Positions 7,524 through 15,254 of a stretch of DNA of 64,000 bases are shown piece by piece (the first letter of the stretch is position 1; each line of letters begins with the position of its first letter). The translations under genes were made by a program, and so were the position numbers. Source of the stretch: Streptomyces sp. Alt3. GTDB taxonomy: Bacteria > Actinomycetota > Actinomycetes > Streptomycetales > Streptomycetaceae. The notes under the pieces are model-generated. The model saw only the letters and a program-made list of their open reading frames with translations. It had not been told where the DNA came from and ran no database searches. The stretch lies in contig NZ_CP120983.1 of NCBI RefSeq assembly GCF_030719215.1, positions 434,001-498,000 on the forward strand, written 5' to 3'.

Positions 7524-8945
7524 TCAGGCGGACGGGGCCTCGGTCCGGGCCGGGGTCGACGGGACCTCGCCCTCGTCGAGAGCGATGTCCTTCGTCTCCT
7601 TGCCGATGAGGAGCGCGGTCAGGGTGAGGACGGCCATCACGGAGAGGTAGACGCCGACGAGCCACGGGGAGCCGTCGCCGGCCTCCCAGAGGGCGACCGC
7701 GACGAACGGGGCGACGGCAGCGCCGAGGATGGAACTGACGTTGTAGGCGATGCCGGAGCCGGTGTAGCGGACGCTGGTCGGGAAGAGCTCCGGGAGCATC
7801 GCGCCCATCGGGCCGAACGTCGTGCCCATCAAGGTGAAGCCGAGGACCAGCCACAGGACCACGCCGAGCGTGCCCAGGTTGATCAGCGGCACCCAGACCA
7901 GGCCGAAGACGATGATGCCGACGGTTACCCAGGCGAGGGTCCTGCGGCGACCGTACTTGTCCGCGAGCGGGCCGGAGATCAGGGTGAACGCGGCGAAGAA
8001 CAGCACACCGAAGATCATCATCAGGACGAACGTGGTGTAGCTGTAGCCGAGGCCCGGGACGTCCGCGTCCTCGGCGGTGCGGCCGTAGCTCAGCGAGAAC
8101 GTCGTCATCAGGTAGAAGAGGACGTACGTCGCCAGCATCGCGAAGCTGCCCAGGACCAGCTGCTTCCAGTGGTGACGGAAGACGGTGGCCAGCGGCAGCT
8201 TGCGGACCTTGCCGGTCTCCTGCGTCTTCGCGAAGACCTGTGACTCGACCAGGCGCATGCGCACCCACAGACCGATCGCGACCATGACGGCCGAGAACAG
8301 GAACGGGATCCGCCAGCCCCAGCTCAGGAAGGCGTCGGAGGGCTGCGAGGGGTCGGCGCCCGCCGCGGAGGGCAGCAGCGCGCCGATGATCAGGAAGAGG
8401 CCGTTGCCGATGATGAACCCGAGCGGGGCGCCCAGCTGCGGGAACGTGCCCCACAGCGCGCGCTTCCCGGGGGGTGCGTTCTCGGTGGCGACCAGGGCCG
8501 CGCCGCTCCACTCGCCGCCGAGCGCGAAGCCCTGGGCGAGTCGCATCAGTACCAGCAGCGCCGTGGCGGCCCAGCCGGCTTGCGCGTACGTCGGCAGAAC
8601 GCCGATCAAAAAGGTGGCGATGCCCATCGTGAGCAGCGAGGCCACGAGGGTGCCCTTGCGGCCGAGACGGTCGCCGAGGTGTCCGAAGACGATCGCGCCG
8701 ATCGGGCGGGCGACCATCGCCGCGCCGAACACCGCGAAGGACGAGAGCAGGGCCGTGGTCGCGTCGCTGCTCGGGAAGAAGAGTTTCGGGAAGACCAGGA
8801 CCGCGGCGGTCGCGTAGACGTAGAAGTCGTAGAACTCGATCGTCGTGCCGATGAGGCTGGCGATCAGGACGCGGGACCGCGAGTTGACGGGTGTGGCCGG
8901 GGACTGTGACGGGGCCTGGGCGGGCCCGGTGGTGGGAGCGTACAT
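7524..8945 (-). CDS. MFS transporter, metabolite:H+ symporter (MHS) type
   Basis: The 473-residue membrane protein has about twelve hydrophobic segments. It carries the MFS cytoplasmic signature GHLGDRLGRKG between the second and third segments and the MHS-like opening IGTTIEFYDFYVYATAA. Relatives import shikimate, dicarboxylates, betaine or aromatic acids with protons. I start it at ATG 8945; an upstream in-frame ATG at 9116 would add a basic, non-hydrophobic leader. It converges on the catabolic operon and is the obvious candidate importer for its substrate, though it has its own promoter. Confidence 0.85.
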   Translation of the reverse strand: MYAPTTGPAQAPSQSPATPVNSRSRVLIASLIGTTIEFYDFYVYATAAVLVFPKLFFPSSDATTALLSSFAVFGAAMVARPIGAIVFGHLGDRLGRKGTLVASLLTMGIATFLIGVLPTYAQAGWAATALLVLMRLAQGFALGGEWSGAALVATENAPPGKRALWGTFPQLGAPLGFIIGNGLFLIIGALLPSAAGADPSQPSDAFLSWGWRIPFLFSAVMVAIGLWVRMRLVESQVFAKTQETGKVRKLPLATVFRHHWKQLVLGSFAMLATYVLFYLMTTFSLSYGRTAEDADVPGLGYSYTTFVLMMIFGVLFFAAFTLISGPLADKYGRRRTLAWVTVGIIVFGLVWVPLINLGTLGVVLWLVLGFTLMGTTFGPMGAMLPELFPTSVRYTGSGIAYNVSSILGAAVAPFVAVALWEAGDGSPWLVGVYLSVMAVLTLTALLIGKETKDIALDEGEVPSTPARTEAPSA

Positions 8946-9112
8946 CTCTGGGGCTTTCCCACGAGGGCGTAGTACGGCCGCCGACGTAGGGAGCGCCGAC
9001 GCTCCCGCGCGGCGGTGCAGGTCCCCCTCGTGGCAAGGCCGCGCGACCCGTGCGGGCGCCGCAACGATCTCACGCATCTCACGGACCGGCTGAATTACGC
9101 CCAATATGTGAG
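8946..9112 (-). promoter_or_regulatory. Structured leader and repeat-rich promoter region of the MFS gene
   Basis: The 170 nt upstream of the transporter hold a perfect hairpin (GGGAGC at 8989-8994, GCTCCC at 9001-9006). Further upstream are two direct TCTCAC copies in ATCTCACGCATCTCACG (about 9067-9083) and one inverted GTGAGA near 9108. The repeats could bind a regulator; no known riboswitch class is recognised. Confidence 0.4.
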
Positions 9113-9213
9113 ACAACAGAGACCGTCACGGGCCCGCCGGGTACAGGCCCACTTGGCGTGGTGCGGCTGCGGACTGGGGTGTCGGCCACGCAGCGGCCCG
9201 CGCCGCCCGAGCG

Positions 9214-9512
9214 CTAGTTGACGGTGATGGTTCCGGTGCCGAGGTAGCCCCTGAAGCCCAGGTCCGTCTTGAGCCTGTCGATGATGTGGCTGTTCTGACA
9301 GGCGAAGGCACCGTTGAGCCTGGGACAGGAGCCCATGACCGACAGGGCGCCGCCTTCGCGAATCGTGTGCTCGAACGGGGGGGCAGTACACCTCCCTCAG
9401 ATCGCGCAGGGACGACCACGTCGAGGGACAGCCGCCCCTCCTCATGGTTGTAGGCGGCGAAGTGCTTGACCTGTGCGATGGCGTGCCGGTGGCTGTCGCT
9501 CGGCACGCCAGG
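9214..9512 (-). pseudogene. Remnant of a glycoside hydrolase family 3 beta-glucosidase
   Basis: Three frames of the minus strand together read as a GH3 segment: AIAQVKHFAAYNHEEGRLSL and DVVV in one frame, SLRDLREVYCPP in the next, then FEHTIREGGALSVMGS, ACQNSHIIDRL and LGFRGY in a third, followed by a stop. Functional GH3 proteins have VKHFAAYN, LREVYLPPF and GFRGYVVSDW in this order and exceed 600 residues. Here only about 100 remain, with two frameshifts, no start and loss of the catalytic aspartate region after GFRGY. It is a decayed fragment. Confidence 0.7.
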
Positions 9513-9689
9513 GCTGGTCGGCCGAGGGGGATTTCCGAGGTGTGGCTGTCAACGCCCCCGGATCCGGCACAAACGGCCTGCCGGATCCGGGGGTCGGCGC
9601 GACCACGCCGGTGCCGCACCAATCCGCTGCTCGCTCTGCGATCCAGCCTTCCAGCTGGTCGTGGAGGACGTACGTAGACCCGAGATGGT
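9513..9689. other. Non-coding stretch with a perfect 15-bp inverted repeat
   Basis: CCCCCGGATCCGGCA (9555-9569) and TGCCGGATCCGGGGG (9579-9593) pair perfectly around a 9-nt loop. One minus-strand frame beyond it reads LGSTYVLHDQLEGWIAERA (about 9620-9677), which looks protein-like but has no start or recognisable family. The area looks like recombination debris next to the GH3 remnant. The hairpin may terminate transcription from the HxlR gene. Confidence 0.45.
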
Positions 9690-10109
9690 TCAGTTCCTGG
9701 AGACGAGGGGGGTCTTCACGGGGGTCGCCCGGTCCGCCTCGACGGCCCTGGCCGTCTCCACCGCTTCCCGGAAGGTGACGACCGCCTCGCCGTTCTCCCG
9801 CGCCCATGCGGTGAGCATCCTGATGGGCTCCTCCAGGGTTCGCCCGAGATCGGTGAGGGCGTACTCCACGCGCGGCGGCGCCTCGGCGTACGCGTGCCGC
9901 TCGACGAGCCCGTTGGCCTGGAGCCGGCGCAGCGTCTGGGTCAGTACCTTGCGCGAGATGCCCCCGCTCAGCTCGACCAGTTCGCCGTGGCGCAACGGGC
10001 CGTCGGTCAGCGCGAAGAGCGTGACCATGGACCACTTGCTGGCGATGATCTCCATGGCGAGGAGAGCGGGGCAGTCGGCCAGGAAGGCGGTTCCGGCTCG
10101 CAGGCTCAT
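9690..10109 (-). CDS. HxlR-family winged-helix transcriptional regulator
   Basis: The 139-residue protein has the single HxlR domain: CPALLAMEIIASKWSMVTLF, LRHGELVELSGGISRKVLTQ and TLRRLQANGLVERHAY cover the core and recognition helices and the wing. The cysteine near residue 12 matches the redox-sensing position conserved in many HxlR proteins. The ATG at 10109 begins MSLRAGTAF. The gene diverges from a DoxX-type membrane protein, a frequent pairing in which the regulator controls its neighbour. The signal may be quinone or electrophile stress, by analogy only. Confidence 0.85.
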   Translation of the reverse strand: MSLRAGTAFLADCPALLAMEIIASKWSMVTLFALTDGPLRHGELVELSGGISRKVLTQTLRRLQANGLVERHAYAEAPPRVEYALTDLGRTLEEPIRMLTAWARENGEAVVTFREAVETARAVEADRATPVKTPLVSRN

Positions 10110-10117
10110 GCTCCGAA

Positions 10118-10136
10118 GGTTACCTGGAGGTACCTG
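10118..10136. promoter_or_regulatory. Candidate HxlR operator
   Basis: GGTTACCTGGAGGTACCTG carries two near-identical copies of GGT(T)ACCTG, each internally palindromic, 9 bp upstream of the HxlR start and about 70 bp before the DoxX start. Position and repeat structure suggest a binding site for the HxlR protein; this is inference. Confidence 0.45.
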
Positions 10137-10203
10137 ACGGCCGCCTAACGTCGTCGAGGTGCGCACGCCCCTTTCCGCATCTCGCATGATTGAGGTCTCA
10201 GCC

Positions 10204-10554
10204 GTGTTCGTCTCCCTTGTCATCGTCACCGTGTTCATGTCGGCGGTCCTCCTGGTATCGGCCGGAGCCAAGTCACTGCGGACCCGGCACATCACCGAGC
10301 AGATGACCACCCTCGGGGTGCCGCAGAGCATGATGACTTACCTGATCGCTGCCCAGATCGCGGGGGCGGCCGGTGCGGTCGCCGGGCTCCGGTGGGGGCC
10401 TGTCGGAATAGCCGCCGCGATCGGTCTGACGCTGTATTTCGCCGGGGCGGCCGTCTTCCACCTGCGCGTCGGTGACCGAAAGGGCGCGCTTCCGGCGGCG
10501 GTCCTCACCATGGCCGCCGTCGCTCTGATCGTGCTGCGCGCTGCCACCCTCTGA
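10204..10554 (+). CDS. DoxX-family small membrane protein
   Basis: A protein of about 116 residues with four predicted hydrophobic segments (VFVSLVIVTVFMSAVLLVSA, MTYLIAAQIAGAAGAVAGL, IGIAAAIGLTLYFAGAAVFH-like, LPAAVLTMAAVALIVL) and the DoxX-like SAGAKSLR loop after the first. I favour GTG 10204 because GAGG sits 9 nt upstream; ATG 10186 and GTG 10159 are in-frame alternatives. DoxX proteins are often induced by redox or electrophile stress and may interact with thiol metabolism. It is probably regulated by the divergent HxlR protein. Confidence 0.75.
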   Translation: MFVSLVIVTVFMSAVLLVSAGAKSLRTRHITEQMTTLGVPQSMMTYLIAAQIAGAAGAVAGLRWGPVGIAAAIGLTLYFAGAAVFHLRVGDRKGALPAAVLTMAAVALIVLRAATL

Positions 10555-10792
10555 TTCGCTGACAACGCGGGCCAGGAAGCGATTGGTCGAGCCGGGTGGC
10601 CGACGACCCCCGCGGGCGTCGCCTTCAGCTGATACGGGCCGGGGAAGGAGGCCTCACCTCCTGGTGAAGACCCCGGCGGGCACGGAGTGCGGCGAACCCC
10701 GGCGCGTCGTGCGGGGACGACGCAGGCGGCTGAGTGAGAGGGCCCGTTGAACGGACACACACCCACCGCCGCCGTGCTCCACCCGTCTGTCC

Positions 10793-12238
10793 TCAACCGC
10801 GGTAGGTCTCCAGCAGCCTCAGCCAGATCTCGCTGATCGTCGGGTAGGCGGGCACCGCATGCCAGAGCCGCTCGATGGGGACCTCTCCGGCGACGGCGAC
10901 CGTCGCCGAGTGCAGCAGTTCGCCGATGCCGGGTCCGACGAAGGTGACGCCGAGCAGGATCTGGCGGTCCAGGTCGACGACCATCCTGGCCTGCCCCTTG
11001 TAGCCGTTGGCGTACAGGCCCGAACCGGCGACCGAGGCCAGGTCGTAGTCGACGGCGCGGACCCGGTGGCCCGCCGCTTCCGCCTCGGCGAGTGTGAGGC
11101 CGACCGAAGCCGCCTCCGGGTCCGTGAACACGACCTGGGGGACGGCCGCGTGGTCGGCGGTGGCCGCGTGCGCGCCCCAGGGGTCCGTCTCGAGCAGGGG
11201 GGTCTTCTGCGCGCGGGCCGCGATCGCTGCTCCCGCGATGCGTGCCTGGTACTTGCCCTGATGGGTCAGGAGAGCACGGTGGTTGACGTCGCCGACGGCG
11301 TACAGCCAGTCGCTGCCCTGGACGCGGCAGCTGTCGTCGACGGTGAGCCAGGATCCGGGTTCCAGACCCACCGTGTCGAGGCCCAGGTCGTCCGTGCGCG
11401 GGGCCCGGCCGGTGGCGAAGAGGATCTCGTCGGTCTCCAGGCTTTCCCCGTTGTCGAGTTCGACTGTGACCGGCCCGTCGTGGCCCGCCCTGCTCACTGC
11501 GGTCGTCGAGACCCCGGTCAGGATCCGTGCACCGGCTTCGGTCAGCGCCTCGGCGACCAGCTCACCGGCGAACGGCTCCATCTTGGGCAGCAGTTGACTG
11601 CCACGGATCACCATCGTCACCTCGGCTCCGAGCCCCTGCCACACGGTGGCCATCTCCACACCGACCACTCCCCCGCCGACGACGACGAGCCGGCCCGGCA
11701 CCTCCTTGGCACTGGTCGCCTCGCGGCTGGTCCAGGGCCGGACGTCCGCGATGCCGGGCAACGCGGGGACGACGGCCCGGCTGCCGGTGCAGACGGCGAC
11801 GGCGTGCCGCGCGGTGAGGTGCCGCTCCGTACCGTCGGCGTCCGTGACGGACACCCGCCGGACGCCGGTCAGCCTGCCCTTGCCGCGGTAGATGTCCGCG
11901 CCGATGCTCTCCAGCCAGCCGACCTGGCCGTCGTCCTTCCAGTTGGAGGTCTCGTAGTCGCGGTGGGCGAGTACGGCGTCCACGTCGAGCGGTCCCTGCA
12001 CCGCGCCGCTCAGTCCGGCCACACGGCGCGCGTCGGCCCGTGCGACGACCGGGCGCAGGAGCGCCTTGCTGGGCATGCACGCCCAGTACGAACATTCGCC
12101 GCCGATGAGTTCGGACTCGATCACCGCGGTGCTCAGTCCGGCGGCCCTGGCACGGTCCACGACGTTCTCGCCCACCGGTCCGGCCCCGATGACTACGACG
12201 TCGTATTCACTGCTCTGCACACCATCGATATCTGTCAT
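10793..12238 (-). CDS. FAD/NAD(P)H-dependent disulfide oxidoreductase family protein
   Basis: The 481-residue protein has the lipoamide/mercuric reductase layout: FAD motif VVVIGAGPVGEN, redox pair in GGECSYWACMPSK (Cys49 and Cys54), NAD(P) motif VVVGGGVVGVE and YAVGDVN. At the C-terminus the normal HAHPTLSE signature reads HAVPAYPTISE: the catalytic histidine position is Tyr465 while Glu470 remains. It diverges from a SigR-controlled thioredoxin, so a role in thiol or quinone redox is likely. It is not a typical lipoamide dehydrogenase; a quinone reductase is possible. Confidence 0.85.
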   Translation of the reverse strand: MTDIDGVQSSEYDVVVIGAGPVGENVVDRARAAGLSTAVIESELIGGECSYWACMPSKALLRPVVARADARRVAGLSGAVQGPLDVDAVLAHRDYETSNWKDDGQVGWLESIGADIYRGKGRLTGVRRVSVTDADGTERHLTARHAVAVCTGSRAVVPALPGIADVRPWTSREATSAKEVPGRLVVVGGGVVGVEMATVWQGLGAEVTMVIRGSQLLPKMEPFAGELVAEALTEAGARILTGVSTTAVSRAGHDGPVTVELDNGESLETDEILFATGRAPRTDDLGLDTVGLEPGSWLTVDDSCRVQGSDWLYAVGDVNHRALLTHQGKYQARIAGAAIAARAQKTPLLETDPWGAHAATADHAAVPQVVFTDPEAASVGLTLAEAEAAGHRVRAVDYDLASVAGSGLYANGYKGQARMVVDLDRQILLGVTFVGPGIGELLHSATVAVAGEVPIERLWHAVPAYPTISEIWLRLLETYRG

Positions 12239-12284
12239 GGGAACAGTGTCCTCGTGGGTGTGCGGAGCGGCCACATGGGCAGGC

Positions 12285-12310
12285 GGAATACCGCAAGAGA
12301 CGTCACCGTT
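12285..12310 (+). promoter_or_regulatory. SigR-type promoter of the thioredoxin gene
   Basis: GGAAT (12285-12289), 18 nt, then GTT (12308-12310) matches the published Streptomyces SigR consensus GGAAT-N18/19-GTT exactly. Transcription would begin near 12317, about 37 nt before the thioredoxin start. This predicts induction by disulfide stress. Confidence 0.8.
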
Positions 12311-12353
12311 GTGCCGGACAGGTCCGAACGGTCCCAGGAAGAGGTAACAGAGT

Positions 12354-12743
12354 ATGAGCACCGTAGAGCTCACCAAGGAAAACTTCGATCAGGTCGTGAG
12401 CGACAACGAATTCCTGCTGATCGACTTCTGGGCTTCCTGGTGCGGTCCGTGCCGGCAGTTCGCCCCTGTCTACGACTCGGCCTCCGAGCGCCACCCCGAT
12501 CTGGTCTTCGCCAAGGTCGACACGGAGGCGCAGCAGGAGCTGGCGGCGGCCTTCGAGATCCGGTCGATTCCCACACTGATGATCGTTCGTGACAACGTGG
12601 CCGTGTTCTCCCAGCCCGGGGCGCTCCCCGAGGCGGCGCTGGAGGACGTCATCGGCCAGGCGCGCAACCTGGACATGGACGAGGTGCGCAAGTCCGTCGA
12701 GGAGCAGAAGCAGGCGCAGCAGACACAGCAGGAGCCCCAGTAG
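12354..12743 (+). CDS. trxC: Thioredoxin (TrxC-like)
   Basis: The 129-residue protein has a complete thioredoxin fold with active site WASWCGPC (Cys30 and Cys33) and the cis-proline in IRSIPTLMI. It extends past the usual 105-110 residues with a Gln/Glu-rich tail (VEEQKQAQQTQQEPQ). GGAAGAGG precedes the ATG. It lies behind a perfect SigR-type promoter and diverges from a disulfide oxidoreductase gene, as I recall for trxC (SCO0885) in S. coelicolor. It reduces protein disulfides in the cytoplasm. The symbol rests on recalled synteny and the promoter. Confidence 0.88.
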   Translation: MSTVELTKENFDQVVSDNEFLLIDFWASWCGPCRQFAPVYDSASERHPDLVFAKVDTEAQQELAAAFEIRSIPTLMIVRDNVAVFSQPGALPEAALEDVIGQARNLDMDEVRKSVEEQKQAQQTQQEPQ

Positions 12744-12765
12744 TCCCTGCGGATCTGCGGCAGAC

Positions 12766-12804
12766 GTGACGAGGGCCCGGCCGGGAAGGCCGGGCCCTCG
12801 TCAC
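12766..12804. terminator. Bidirectional terminator after trxC
   Basis: A perfect 16-bp stem (GTGACGAGGGCCCGGC and complement) with a 7-nt loop lies between the thioredoxin stop (12743) and the convergent gene ending at 12829. It is the strongest hairpin in this part of the window. Confidence 0.85.
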
Positions 12805-12828
12805 GCTCCGGTTCCGCAGGCCACGTGC

Positions 12829-13185
12829 TCAGCCCTTTCCCGGCTTCCCGGAAGCGGTGGCGCCCTCCTCGGGTGGTTCCGGCGCTTCGCCGCCACCGTC
12901 GTACTCCTGGGCTCCCCCCGTCCCGCGGATGCGTTCCGCGATCCGGACCGTGAGCCCGTAGTCGATCTCCGCACCGTCCACGAGCAGGGCCTCCACGGTG
13001 TGCGTGGAGGGATCGATGTCGGCCTCCATGCCTCCGCCCTCGTAACGCGGGTAACCCGACGCGCCGGTCTTCCCCGTGGCCGCCACGACTGCGGAGCGGA
13101 TGGCGGTGCCGGGCTCGGGGCCCCCCGCGTCGGGCTCCTCCGGTTCGGGGAACAGCAGGATCTCGTAGCTCTGCGGATGGCTCAT
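12829..13185 (-). CDS. Small acidic protein of unknown function
   Basis: The 118-residue protein starts MSHPQSYEILLFPEPEEP and ends in a disordered Glu/Pro/Gly/Lys tail. The middle (TVEALLVDGAEIDYGLTVRI) looks like a small alpha/beta domain. There is no signal peptide or membrane segment, and I do not recognise the family. Third-position GC fits real Streptomyces coding sequence. It is followed by the bidirectional terminator shared with trxC. Confidence 0.65.
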   Translation of the reverse strand: MSHPQSYEILLFPEPEEPDAGGPEPGTAIRSAVVAATGKTGASGYPRYEGGGMEADIDPSTHTVEALLVDGAEIDYGLTVRIAERIRGTGGAQEYDGGGEAPEPPEEGATASGKPGKG

Positions 13186-13261
13186 GCCGACGACGCTAGA
13201 CATCCGGGCGCGGCCCCGCACGTCGTGGGGCCGGGTGGCGCCGGTCAGCCGGATTCGCGTG

Positions 13262-13747
13262 TCACCGCGGCGGGCCGGCGAGTACCGGCCAGATCGCCGG
13301 GTCCTCGAAGCCGAGTGCCCACAGCGCGGTCCCGGTCACGCCGTGCCTGCGCGGTGTGTGCGGTGACCCGGGTCTGGATGTCGTCGTACCAGCGGGCATC
13401 GGCGAGCGGCCCCGGGTCACCGCCCGACCGGTGCAGGTTGTATCCCATGATCCTGATGCGGTCGGCGACACGCCCGAGGGCCGCGTGGTCCCAGATGCGG
13501 CCCTCGGGCGTGGCGGTCCTCGGGAACACCGTGACCACGCACTGCTTGCCGAGGGAGTGCAGATGGTCGGAGGCCGTTCGGCCGTGGTGGGCGCGGGGTC
13601 TGACGGTCCTGGGGCGGTGGCCGGTTCGGGAGGTGGGTCCGGCGTGGCTGACGCCGTGCCAGGTGCCGTGGACAGCAGGGCCGCTGTGAGGAGTCCGGCG
13701 ACGGTGACGGCACGGGCCACGCGTGTGACGGTGAATGAGGTGATCAT
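13262..13747 (-). pseudogene. Broken secreted GH18-type (spore peptidoglycan hydrolase-like) gene
   Basis: A clear signal peptide (MITSFTVTRVARAVTVAGLL then an Ala-rich cleavage region) is in one frame. The middle is recognisable only in a shifted frame, about 13560-13320: LHSLGKQCVVTVFPRTATPE and RVADRIRIMGYNLHRSG, as in the second half of GH18 YaaH/chitinase-like barrels. The original frame then resumes with GTALWALGFEDPAIWPVL. Two compensating shifts therefore scramble the centre while leaving an open frame. The N-terminal half of the barrel with the catalytic DxxDxDxE is missing. Confidence 0.65.
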
Positions 13748-13818
13748 GTGGCCGAGCCCGGCGTCCGTTCCGCCGACCCGCTCCACGGACCGGCCCGTAC
13801 AGGTTCTACGGTGTTCCG

Positions 13819-14283
13819 ATGACGTTCGAGCACAACCACAGCAGCGACAGCACGACCGACTTCCCCGGCCGCAGTGGCCCGGCGGCCACCTCGGAGGCCG
13901 AACCGGGTGAGGTGGGGACCGTCCGCACCTCGTACGCCCCCGACCGGGACGGTGACCCGGACCCGGGCGAGATCGTATGGACCTGGGTCCCGTACGAGGA
14001 GAACGACGGCAGGGGCAAGGACCGGCCGGTACTCGTGGTGGCCCGGGAGGAGAAGGGCACCCTTCTCGCCGTACAGCTGTCCAGCAAGCAGCACTACGGG
14101 GACCACGAGTGGGTGGCACTGGGCGCGGGCCCGTGGGACAGCTCGGGGCGGCCGTCCTGGGTGGATCTGGACCGGGTGCTGCGTGTGCACGAGGACGGGA
14201 TGCGGCGTGAGGCCTGTGCGCTGGACCGGGGCAGGTACGACCTGGTCGTGGGGCGGCTGCGGGAGCGCTACGGCTGGAGCTGA
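13819..14283 (+). CDS. PemK/MazF-like family protein
   Basis: The 154-residue protein has a PemK/MazF-like beta-barrel core: PDPGEIVWTWVPYEE, GKDRPVLVVARE, LLAVQLSSKQH and WVDLDRVLRV. GEIVW and RPVLVV are the usual N-terminal signatures of this toxin fold. An extra acidic N-terminal stretch of about 50 residues precedes it. No antitoxin gene is adjacent. In Streptomyces such chromosomal solo versions are common and may not be toxins; endoribonuclease activity is uncertain. It overlaps the convergent PARG gene by 16 bp at the 3' end. Confidence 0.75.
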   Translation: MTFEHNHSSDSTTDFPGRSGPAATSEAEPGEVGTVRTSYAPDRDGDPDPGEIVWTWVPYEENDGRGKDRPVLVVAREEKGTLLAVQLSSKQHYGDHEWVALGAGPWDSSGRPSWVDLDRVLRVHEDGMRREACALDRGRYDLVVGRLRERYGWS

Positions 14284-15104
14284 CCGCTGAACCCGCGGGT
14301 GAACGCCGCCCGGACGGCGGAGTCGGGGTCACGGTCCGGGACGCCGAGGACGATCTGTTCGAAGTGCCCGGCGAACCGCCCGCCGCCGGTGAGCAGGGCG
14401 CGGAAGGCGCCGGCCACCTCGGCGGGGTCGTTCATGAAGACGCCGCACCCCCACGCACCCAGCACGAGGCGCCGGTAGCCGTGCACGGCGGCGACTTCGA
14501 GCACCCGTTCGGCACGGCTCGCCAGTGCCGTGCGGATGCGCGGGACCAGCTCGGGGTCGCGGCGGCGGACGACTCCGGCGTTGGGTGCGGGTGAGGTGAG
14601 GAACCCCGCGAGGTACGGGGCTTCCAGCAGCCGTCCCCGGTCGTCGCGGAAGACGGGCACGCCCGGCGAGTGGATGACCCGGTCGGTGTAGAGGGCGCTC
14701 CGTTCGGCACGGTGGTGCGCGTAGAACTCCGGGGCGCGCAGCAGCGTGGCGTACAGCGCGGAGCCGCGGCACAGGGACTCCTCCTGGGCCTGCGCGCCGT
14801 TCAGGTAGCCGCCGCCGGGGTTGCGGGCGGAGGCGTAGTTCAGCACGGCGACCTTGCCCGCCCTCTCGCCCGTCATCCGGCGCGCCGCCTGCAGACTCGT
14901 CTCGGCGGTCACCTCGACGGCCGGGGTGCGGTCGGTGTCAGGGGCGGCCACGGGTACCGGCTCGGGGCCGTACAGCCGGGTGCCGGAGAGCGCCGTGGCC
15001 ACGGCACGCTCGATCGACACCTCGCGCCCCTCGGGCGTGCGGTAGCGCCCGGCCAGGACGATGGACTCCGTCTCGCGGGCGATCCCGCGCAGCCGTGCGC
15101 TCAT
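14268..15104 (-). CDS. Bacterial-type poly(ADP-ribose) glycohydrolase (TIGR02452 family)
   Basis: The 278-residue macrodomain protein carries the PARG signature GGG-X7-QEE exactly: NPGGGYLNGAQAQEESL, with Gly97-99 and Glu108-109, preceded by AVLNYASARN. The QEE glutamates are catalytic in the Thermomonospora enzyme. A second macrodomain motif, LVLGAWGCGVFMNDP, is near residue 220. It would remove ADP-ribose chains from proteins or possibly from nucleic acid. It diverges from egtA across 150 bp and overlaps the PemK-like gene tail to tail. No ADP-ribosyltransferase is in the window. Confidence 0.85.
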   Translation of the reverse strand: MSARLRGIARETESIVLAGRYRTPEGREVSIERAVATALSGTRLYGPEPVPVAAPDTDRTPAVEVTAETSLQAARRMTGERAGKVAVLNYASARNPGGGYLNGAQAQEESLCRGSALYATLLRAPEFYAHHRAERSALYTDRVIHSPGVPVFRDDRGRLLEAPYLAGFLTSPAPNAGVVRRRDPELVPRIRTALASRAERVLEVAAVHGYRRLVLGAWGCGVFMNDPAEVAGAFRALLTGGGRFAGHFEQIVLGVPDRDPDSAVRAAFTRGFSGQLQP

Positions 15105-15254
15105 CGTCGCTCCCCCGTGGTGTGGTGCATACGGGGCATGCTGACCGTCCCGGCGGCATGGACGCAACCACATTTCCGTCGCCGGGGGCACCCTTGTGCG
15201 AACTCCCGGTAAGGGTTTGGGTGGGAAGGAAGCACTCTCTGGAGGAGGCCCAGC

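Noticed and set aside
8946..9112. A known riboswitch (TPP, SAM, cobalamin) in the MFS leader
   Set aside because: None of the conserved core boxes could be found; only simple hairpins and repeats are visible.
13819..14283. A complete PemK-type toxin-antitoxin system
   Set aside because: No antitoxin gene precedes or follows; only a solo PemK-like protein can be supported.
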